This document shows positions 57,678 to 64,000 of a stretch of 64,000 nucleotides of DNA, in pieces. Within the stretch, counting starts at the first letter, position 1. The number at the start of each line of letters is the position of its first letter. The translations under genes and the position numbers were made by a program. This stretch comes from JAWKIW01 sp046331175 (GTDB taxonomy: Bacteria; Actinomycetota; Acidimicrobiia; Acidimicrobiales; Acidimicrobilacustridaceae). The DNA lies in assembly GCA_046331175.1 (NCBI GenBank), contig JAXLRI010000017.1:1-64000 (forward strand), in the 5' to 3' direction. The notes beneath the pieces were generated by a model. It did not search any database, had not been told where the DNA came from, and saw only the letters and a list, made by a program, of their open reading frames with translations.

Positions 57678-58511
57678 GTGGAGGTCGGGTTCTACGCCAC
57701 GGCGGGTCCGGTGACGGCGCTGTCCGACGAGCAGCGCGAGCTGATCGGTGGGCTGGGCTTCGACGCGCTCGACCTGTGTCGGGTCGCGCAGGGGCTGTTG
57801 GTCGGGCCGGGGGACGCGTTCGGGTCGGGGCTGTCCGACGGGCGCATGGCCGAGCGCAACCTGCGGCCGGCGAGCGCCATCCTCCAGCGGGCCCTCGACG
57901 TCGACTCGTCCCTCCGCATGGATGGCACCCGACCGGCCGAGCAGCGGGTGGTCGGGACGTGCCGTCACTTCGCCGTGCTCGCGACGGCCTTCCTCCGGGC
58001 CGTCGGGACACCCGCCCGTGCCCGTTGTGGCTTCGCCGCCTGCTTCGAGCCACCCAAGAAGGTCGACCACTGGATCGTCGAGATCTGGTCCGGTGAGGAA
58101 CGCCGCTGGGTCCGCGTCGATCCCGAGCACCTCGACCGACCGACGCCGGTGCCGGCGCGGTGCGACGACCTGCAGCCCGGCGACTTCCTCACCGGTGGCG
58201 AGGCGTGGCAGCTCGTCCGGTCGGGCCGTGACGATGCGGAGAGCTACGGCGTGTTCGGCACCGACCACTGGGGGCCCGGCGAGATCCGCGGCAACACCAT
58301 GCGGGACCTGGCCAGCGTCGCCGCCAAGGTCGAGGTGCTGCCGTGGGACGAGTGGGGCCCGATGACCGCCTCCTACGAGGGCAGCACGGGCGACGACTTC
58401 GACGCGCTGATCGACGAGGTGGCCGCGGTGACGGCGGCGGACGAACCGGGGTCGGCCGACCTCGAGCGCGTCTACCGGCAGCTGGCCGCACCACCCGAGC
58501 TGCAACGATGA
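57678..58511 (+). CDS. Transglutaminase-like domain protein
   Basis: 277 residues, GTG 57678. The transglutaminase-fold triad can be read: Cys95 in GTCRHFAVLATAFLRAVG, His131 in DHWIVEIW, and Asp148 in VRVDPEHL, with spacing normal for the microbial transglutaminase/protease-like superfamily. Family members are cysteine proteases or peptide amidases. There is no signal peptide, so it is cytoplasmic. It has its own leaderless promoter 17 bases after the selenoprotein gene and overlaps the ComB-like gene (ATGA). The substrate is unknown. Confidence 0.87.
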   Translation: MEVGFYATAGPVTALSDEQRELIGGLGFDALDLCRVAQGLLVGPGDAFGSGLSDGRMAERNLRPASAILQRALDVDSSLRMDGTRPAEQRVVGTCRHFAVLATAFLRAVGTPARARCGFAACFEPPKKVDHWIVEIWSGEERRWVRVDPEHLDRPTPVPARCDDLQPGDFLTGGEAWQLVRSGRDDAESYGVFGTDHWGPGEIRGNTMRDLASVAAKVEVLPWDEWGPMTASYEGSTGDDFDALIDEVAAVTAADEPGSADLERVYRQLAAPPELQR

Positions 58512-59239
58512 GTCCGGGAGACGACGGCACAGCCGTGTCCGCCGCGACCTATCGGGCGCGGTGGGAGCTGGAGGACGTCGGCGGTGTGGTGGTGGTGATC
58601 GACGTGCTGCGGGCGTTCACCACCGCGGCGTACGCGCTGGCGGCGGGGGCGGAGGCCATCTACCTCGTCGGTGACGTGGACGAGGCGCTGGCGCTCGGCC
58701 GCGAGCTCGACGCGCTGGTGATGGGGGAGGAGCGAGGCCGGCGCCCACCGGGCTTCGACCTGTCGAACTCGCCCGTGGCCGCAGCCGCCGCCGACGTCGC
58801 CGGGCGTGTGCTCGTGCAGCGGACCTCGGCCGGGACCCAGGGCGCCATCGCCGCCCGCCACGCCGATCGACTCTTCGCCGCCAGCCTGGTGTGCGCCTCG
58901 GCCACCGCCGCCGCGGTCACCGCGACCGGGCTCGGGGCACCGACCTACGTCATCACCGGGCGCTTCCCCGAGCACCCCGACGGCGGCGAGGACGACCTCT
59001 GGACGGCCGAGCTCATCGAGCGGGCCCGGCGGGGCGAGCCGCTCGACGCCGAGGCGACCGCCCACGCGGTGGCCACGTCACCCGAGGCCGAGCGCACCCT
59101 GGCCGTCGGCGAGGGCCACGTCCACCCCGACGACATCGCCTACGCCACCGACGTCGACCGCTTCGCCTTCGCCATGGAGGTCGACCGCGTCGACCATCAC
59201 CTCCGCCTCCGCCGCCACGACGTCGCCCCGCCGCCCTGA
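58508..59239 (+). CDS. comB: ComB-like 2-phosphosulfolactate phosphatase family protein
   Basis: 243 residues, ATG in an ATGA overlap. VVVVIDVLRAFTTAAYALAA opens the ComB fold, with Asp in a metal-site position. MGEERGRRPPGFDLSNSPVA and VLVQRTSAGTQGAIAA are the two signature stretches of ComB. ComB removes phosphate from 2-phosphosulfolactate in coenzyme M synthesis in methanogens; in bacteria without coenzyme M it may serve sulfolactate metabolism. No ComA or other sulfonate gene is near, so the physiological role is open. Confidence 0.88.
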   Translation: MSPGDDGTAVSAATYRARWELEDVGGVVVVIDVLRAFTTAAYALAAGAEAIYLVGDVDEALALGRELDALVMGEERGRRPPGFDLSNSPVAAAAADVAGRVLVQRTSAGTQGAIAARHADRLFAASLVCASATAAAVTATGLGAPTYVITGRFPEHPDGGEDDLWTAELIERARRGEPLDAEATAHAVATSPEAERTLAVGEGHVHPDDIAYATDVDRFAFAMEVDRVDHHLRLRRHDVAPPP

Positions 59240-59287
59240 CGTCCCGCCGGCCCGCCCCATCCCGCCGATCTCCCTCTCCCCCTCAGC

Positions 59288-59336
59288 GAACTTTGGAGGA
59301 TTCGCGTCACCCCTTGACGGAAATGCTCCAAGGTTC
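59288..59336. repeat. 49-bp palindromic intergenic element, family B, copy 4
   Basis: The left arm GAACTTTGGAGGATTCGCG and CCCCTT loop are as in copy 1; the right arm has changes (GGAAATGCTCCAAGGTTC). It lies between the convergent comB-like and monooxygenase genes. Confidence 0.85.
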
Positions 59337-59357
59337 GCCGAGCGAGCGGCGGCGGGG

Positions 59358-60977
59358 TCAGCTGGTGGGTGTGGGTGGGCCGAACCAGCGCTCGAGGGCG
59401 GCGGGGAGCGTGGGGTCACCGGCATCGGGATCGGACGGGTCGCCGACCCAGGCGACGTGGCCGTCGGGGCGGATCAGCACCACCGCCGGGGCGTCGACCG
59501 CGCCGATCACCGGCAGCTCCCACGGGCCGTCGGTCCTCGCGCTGACCGATCGCACGCGATCCGCCCACGGGTCGGCGGCGGACGGGCCCGACCCACGGAG
59601 ATCGAGCAGGACGGGCCGGGCGTCGTGGAGCAGCTCGCCCACGCGCGCCACGGCGGCCGCGTCGACGCCGCCGGGACCACCGAGCACCTCGACGTCGGTC
59701 AGGTCGAGGTCGGGCATGCGCCGGCCGACGAGCGGGTGGTCGCCGTCGAGGTCGTAGTGCACATCGAGGCCGGTGAGCATCCCCGCCATGTGCCGGCGGG
59801 GCTCGTCCATGGCGAGGAGCGTGGTCAGCGTCTTCAGCAGCGCGGGATGGCGGTCGTCGGGGGTCTGCAGGGCCACCTGGGCGCTGGTGAGGTCGAGCAC
59901 GCGCGCCCCGATCGGGTGGCGCTCGTCGTGGTAGGTGTCGAGCAACGTGTCGGGCGCCGTGCCCGCCACCACCGCCGCCAGCTTCCAGCCGAGGTTCACC
60001 GCGTCCTGCACGCCGATGTTGAGGCCCTGGCCGCCCTGCGGCGGGTGCACGTGGGCGGCGTCGCCGGCCAACAGCACGCGGCCGTTGCGGTAGGTCGCGG
60101 CCTGCCGGGCCTGGTCGGTGAACCGCGAGATCCGCTTCGGGTCGTGGGCGCCGAAGTCGGTGCCGTAGGCGGCGAGCAGGGCGGCGCGCAGGTCGTCGAG
60201 CGTGGGTTCGTGGTCGTGGTCGACCTCGGGCTCGCGCAGCACGACGTTGTAGGGGTTGCCGCCGTTGACCCGGTCGACCGGACCGATGCCGCCACCCTCG
60301 CGGCGGGTGCCGACCTCGGGCTCCTCGCTCATGTCGACCTCGCCGATGATCCAGCTGGCCGAGGCGTCGAGGCCGGGGAAGTCGATGCCGGCCGCCTTGC
60401 GCACCACGCTGCGCCCACCGTCGCAGCCGACGAGGTACTGCGCCCGCAGGGTCGTGCCGTCGGACAGCTCGACGTCGACACCGTCGTCGTCCTGCGCGAG
60501 GCCGACGACCTCGCGGCTGCGCAGCACCGGCACGCCCAGCTCGTCGACCCAGGTGGCGAGGATCCGCTCGATGTCGCGCTGCCACAGCGCCAGCACGTAC
60601 GGGTGCCGGGTCGGGAAGTCGCCGACGGGGAGCGGGACGTACGAGAAGCCGACCGCCGGGTGGGGCTGGCCCTCGGACACGAACCGCTCGCCGACACCGC
60701 GCTGGTCGAGCACCTCGATGGTCCGGGCGTGCAGGCCGCCGGCCCGCGTGCTGTCGAGCTCCTGGTCGGTGCGGCGCTCGACGATCACGACCTCGGTGCC
60801 GGCCAGGGCCAGCTCGGCCGCCAGCATCAGCCCGGTCGGGCCGCCCCCGGCGATCACCACGGCGTGGTCGGCGTGGTCGGCGTGCTCGGCGTGCTCGGCG
60901 GCGCCGGCGTCGACCTCGTCGCGATCTCGCCCGACGGTCGGCTCGACGTCGGTCGGGTTCGAAGGATCAAGCGCCAT
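59358..60977 (-). CDS. FAD-dependent aromatic monooxygenase (PheA/TfdB-like flavoprotein hydroxylase)
   Basis: 539 residues, ATG 60977 with GGGGGC upstream. The first 38 residues are an acidic, His/Ala/Asp-rich tail (EHAEHADHADH). Then come the FAD-binding GGGPTGLMLAAELALAG, VVIVERRTD and the second FAD site GRVLLAGDAAHVHPPQGGQG, with the NAD(P)H/FAD linker YLVGCDGGRSVVRKAAG. The C-terminal domain (about 400-539) is thioredoxin-like, as in phenol hydroxylase-type enzymes (PHOX family). It hydroxylates an aromatic or polyketide substrate. It is divergent from the gene at 61263, with a 16-bp palindrome between them. Confidence 0.93.
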   Translation of the reverse strand: MALDPSNPTDVEPTVGRDRDEVDAGAAEHAEHADHADHAVVIAGGGPTGLMLAAELALAGTEVVIVERRTDQELDSTRAGGLHARTIEVLDQRGVGERFVSEGQPHPAVGFSYVPLPVGDFPTRHPYVLALWQRDIERILATWVDELGVPVLRSREVVGLAQDDDGVDVELSDGTTLRAQYLVGCDGGRSVVRKAAGIDFPGLDASASWIIGEVDMSEEPEVGTRREGGGIGPVDRVNGGNPYNVVLREPEVDHDHEPTLDDLRAALLAAYGTDFGAHDPKRISRFTDQARQAATYRNGRVLLAGDAAHVHPPQGGQGLNIGVQDAVNLGWKLAAVVAGTAPDTLLDTYHDERHPIGARVLDLTSAQVALQTPDDRHPALLKTLTTLLAMDEPRRHMAGMLTGLDVHYDLDGDHPLVGRRMPDLDLTDVEVLGGPGGVDAAAVARVGELLHDARPVLLDLRGSGPSAADPWADRVRSVSARTDGPWELPVIGAVDAPAVVLIRPDGHVAWVGDPSDPDAGDPTLPAALERWFGPPTPTS

Positions 60978-61007
60978 CTCGTTGCCCCCAGGTGTCGTCG
61001 CCGCGCT

Positions 61008-61023
61008 CGCTCCACGTGGAGCG
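61008..61023. promoter_or_regulatory. 16-bp perfect palindrome CGCTCCACGTGGAGCG
   Basis: It lies 31 bases before the monooxygenase start codon, in the 285-base divergent region. A likely operator for a regulator not encoded here; MarR- or TetR-type sites have such symmetry. Confidence 0.5.
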
Positions 61024-61262
61024 GACGTGCATGGTGGGCACGACGCAGTCGCTTGCGGCAAGCCCCCCGAGCCGCGGTACGTTGGTCCCGGCGGGGGAGT
61101 GCGGGGCGAGCGGATCGATCGGCGGGTACCGGGTGCGGTCGAGCCGACGGTGGCGCGCCCGCACGAGCGGGGCCTCGATCCCGGCAGGGCCGGGCCGCCT
61201 GTGCCAGCGTGGTGGGGAGGTCCCGGCCAGCCTGCCGGGCCCGTGAGCGCGAGGACCCGACC

Positions 61263-62216
61263 ATGAGCGATCCCACGTCGCCCGGCGGCGACCCGTCCGG
61301 CCCGTCCGTCCCGCCCGGCGGCCAGCCGCCGCAGCCTCCCGTCGACCCCGACGCCACGGTGGCCAACCCGGCAGTGCCACCCGCTGCTGGGCAGCCCGGC
61401 GCCTACGGGCAGACCGGCCAACCGGGTGCCTACGGCCAGCCCGATGCCACCGTGGCCCAGCCGGGTGCCTACGGGCAGGCCGGCCAGCCGGGTGCCTACG
61501 GCCAGCCCGGCGCCCAGGACCCGACCGCCTACGGGTACGCGCAGGGGTCGCCCTACGGCGACGTCCCGCCCCCCGCCGACGACGGCAAGCGCAAGGGCCT
61601 CGTGATCGCGGTCGTCGGCCTGGGCATCGCGGTGGCGATCCTGCTGGCCGGCCTGCTGTGGGCGCTGCTGCGCAAGAGCGACGAGGTCGCCACCACGGCG
61701 ACCACGGCCAAGGTCACCAGCACCACGTCGTCGACCTCGACCACGTCCACCACCGCTCCGACCACCTCGACGACCACCGGCGGCGACAACGGGGGTGGCG
61801 GCAACAGCGGCGGTGGCGGTGGCGGGGGTGGCAACGGAGGTGGCGGCAACGGCGGTGGCGGGGGAGGCGGCGGTGGTCAGCCCTCCACGACCAAGGCGCC
61901 CACCACCACGAGCACGGCACCCGCGCCGCAGGTCACCTCGGTCAGCGCGCCCTCGACGTGGACCTGCGGTGGTGGCCCGTACTCGCCGCCGAACAGCCAG
62001 CTCACCCTGAGCTGGAACACCTCGAACGCGCAGTCGGTCACCGTCGCCATCGACAGCCCCGGCGGCACCTACCAGAGCGGCCTGTCCGCCAACGGCAGCC
62101 TGCAGGTGCCGGCACCGTGCGCCAAGGGCGAGACGCAGACCTACTACGTCACGGCCATCGGGGCCGGCGGGGCGAAGTCCACCAAGTCGACCACCACCAC
62201 GGGCACCGGCGCCTGA
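61263..62216 (+). CDS. Repeat-rich single-pass membrane protein with C-terminal Ig-like domain
   Basis: 317 residues, ATG 61263. The N-terminal 100 residues are Pro/Gly/Gln-rich with repeated QPGAYGQ units. One TM helix, GLVIAVVGLGIAVAILLAGL (about 112-131), follows. Then come a Ser/Thr-rich stretch, a poly-Gly/Asn linker of about 50 residues, and a C-terminal beta-sandwich-like domain of about 90 residues (SAPSTWTCGGGPYSPPNSQL, LTLSWNTSNAQSVTVAID). This resembles surface or secretion-linked proteins with a stalk. Its function is not known. The PIG-L gene starts two bases after its stop. Confidence 0.75.
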   Translation: MSDPTSPGGDPSGPSVPPGGQPPQPPVDPDATVANPAVPPAAGQPGAYGQTGQPGAYGQPDATVAQPGAYGQAGQPGAYGQPGAQDPTAYGYAQGSPYGDVPPPADDGKRKGLVIAVVGLGIAVAILLAGLLWALLRKSDEVATTATTAKVTSTTSSTSTTSTTAPTTSTTTGGDNGGGGNSGGGGGGGGNGGGGNGGGGGGGGGQPSTTKAPTTTSTAPAPQVTSVSAPSTWTCGGGPYSPPNSQLTLSWNTSNAQSVTVAIDSPGGTYQSGLSANGSLQVPAPCAKGETQTYYVTAIGAGGAKSTKSTTTTGTGA

Positions 62217-62218
62217 TC

Positions 62219-63049
<831 letters not shown>

Positions 63050-63076
63050 CCCCTCGCCGCCGCCTCTTTGCCGGGC

Positions 63077-63259
63077 TGATGACGTGGTGTCCGGGGGCCG
63101 GACGCATCGTCATCAACCTGCTCGCCCATCACGTCGTCGCCGTCGGGCTGATGACGTGGTGTCCGGGGGCCGGACGCATCGTCATCAACCTGCTCGCCCA
63201 TCACGTCGTCGCCGTCGGGCTGATGACGTGGTGTCCGGGGGCCGAACGCATCGTCATCA
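63077..63259. repeat. Family A palindromes, array of three (period 72)
   Basis: Copies at 63077-63115, 63149-63187 and 63221-63259 with GGG loops. The two 33-base spacers are identical, so whole 72-base units were duplicated. It lies 27 bases after the PIG-L stop; nothing else was recognised in this 340-base gap apart from TAGGGT (63332-63337), a possible -10 for the next gene. Confidence 0.93.
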
Positions 63260-63331
63260 ACCTGCAGGCCGAAGGCGAAGGCACACCGATCACCCCCGGG
63301 CTCGACCGCACCGCCCGGTCGCCGCCGTCGG

Positions 63332-63337
63332 TAGGGT
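63332..63337 (+). promoter_or_regulatory. Possible -10 hexamer TAGGGT for the last gene
   Basis: TAGGGT lies 52 bases before ATG 63390, which has its own AGGGGGA ribosome-binding site, so a short leader is implied. Confidence 0.35.
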
Positions 63338-63389
63338 GGCGCCGCCGTCGACCTGACGGACCATCAGGGGCGGGTCCCAGGGGGAAGCC

Positions 63390-64000
63390 ATGACCTATCG
63401 CGTGATCCAGTGGGCGACCGGCACCGTGGGCGTCCACGCCGTCCCGGCCATCGCCGCCCACCCCGACCTCGAGCTGGTGGGCCTGTGGGTCCACTCCGAC
63501 AGCAAGGCCGGCCGTGACGCCGGCGAGATCTGCGGCGTCGATCCCATCGGCGTCACCGCCACCCAGGACGCCGAGGCGCTGCTGGCCCTCGACGCCGACG
63601 TCGTCTGCTACATGGCCCACTCCGACGTGCGGCCCGGCGAGGTGGTCGACGACCTCGCCCGCATGCTCCGCTCGGGCAAGAACGTGGTGAACACCTCGTT
63701 CGTCCCGCTGCTGTACCCGCCGGCTGCCGGCGAGGCCTTCCACCGCCAGCTCGAGGACGCCTGCCTCGAGGGCGGCACCTCCTTCTACACATCCGGTGTC
63801 GATCCGGGGTACGGCAACGTCGGCCTCGCCATCCCCGCCCTCGCCATCTGCAAGGAGGTCGAGTCGGTCCGGATGATGGAGATCGTCAACTACGACACGT
63901 GGGACAACCCGTTCACGATGTTCGAGATCATGGGCTTCTCCAAGCAGGAGCCCACCGAGTCGCTGCTGCTGTCGCCGGGGTCGACGGCGTTGGCGTGGGG
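63390..64000 (+). CDS. Dihydrodipicolinate-reductase-like (DapB-fold) oxidoreductase, 3' end outside the window
   Basis: 203 residues visible, open to the window end. ATG 63390 with AGGGGGA upstream. The NAD(P)-binding start YRVIQWATGTVGVHAVPAIA and LELVGLWVHSDSKAGRDAGE, then VVCYMAHSDVRPGEVVDDLA and GKNVVNTSF resemble DapB-like and amino-acid dehydrogenase-like proteins. Actinobacterial members of this kind are usually not lysine-pathway enzymes; they occur in lipid or steroid-degrading strains with unknown substrates. The missing C-terminus prevents a firmer call. Confidence 0.85.
   Translation, partial: MTYRVIQWATGTVGVHAVPAIAAHPDLELVGLWVHSDSKAGRDAGEICGVDPIGVTATQDAEALLALDADVVCYMAHSDVRPGEVVDDLARMLRSGKNVVNTSFVPLLYPPAAGEAFHRQLEDACLEGGTSFYTSGVDPGYGNVGLAIPALAICKEVESVRMMEIVNYDTWDNPFTMFEIMGFSKQEPTESLLLSPGSTALAW

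Overview
The window is very GC-rich, gene-dense DNA with GTG starts and many 1-4 base start/stop overlaps. It looks like an actinobacterial chromosome. The gene content (two P450s, an EphD-type hydrolase-SDR fusion, a septum-formation-domain protein, DUF2804, MMPL, many alpha/beta hydrolases and TetR regulators) suggests a soil or aquatic actinobacterium, perhaps of class Acidimicrobiia; that placement is an inference. No rRNA, tRNA, insertion sequence or CRISPR-Cas locus was seen.

Layout. 1-12 kb: a lipid/xenobiotic block with an esterase end, a carboxymuconolactone-decarboxylase-like protein, an SDR, two P450s, two TetR regulators, an MMPL exporter, two alpha/beta hydrolases and a DUF2804 protein. 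12-17 kb: small cell-envelope and redox genes, including a zinc ribbon joined to an orphan EF-Tu domain 2. 17-30.5 kb: a hydrolase, a TetR gene, then a tightly coupled five-gene operon (M24 peptidase, EphD-like fusion, metal-dependent hydrolase, binding protein, and a 1265-residue permease-permease-ATPase-ATPase transporter), followed by a diguanylate cyclase. 30.5-41.6 kb: an exporter, a large helicase-nuclease, a YceI/cytochrome c/copper-monooxygenase-like protein and small membrane proteins. 41.6-50.6 kb: a lone barstar-like protein, a Drr-type ABC exporter with a MerR regulator, a CrtI/RetSat-like oxidoreductase, an MFS exporter and a repeat-rich secreted protein. 50.6-57 kb: an accessory stretch with a triple 49-bp repeat, decayed duplications, small lipoproteins, a VapBC-like pair and an AbiE-like pair. 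57-64 kb: a probable selenoprotein of the Rdx (SelW/SelT) family, a transglutaminase-like protein, a ComB-like phosphatase, an FAD monooxygenase, a Ser/Thr/Gly-rich membrane protein, a PIG-L deacetylase and the start of a dihydrodipicolinate-reductase-like protein.

Main observations. (1) A 93-residue Rdx protein at 57368-57649 has an in-frame UGA as the second position of its CxxU redox motif. A stem-loop with bacterial SECIS geometry follows directly, so standard gene calling would truncate this gene. (2) At least 23 copies of four families of 37-49 bp palindromes lie only between genes, several in arrays with a 68-72 bp period. (3) About nineteen genes start 6-8 bases after a TANNNT-like hexamer, which points to widespread leaderless transcription and fixes many starts. 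(4) Several clear operators sit at regulator-controlled promoters.
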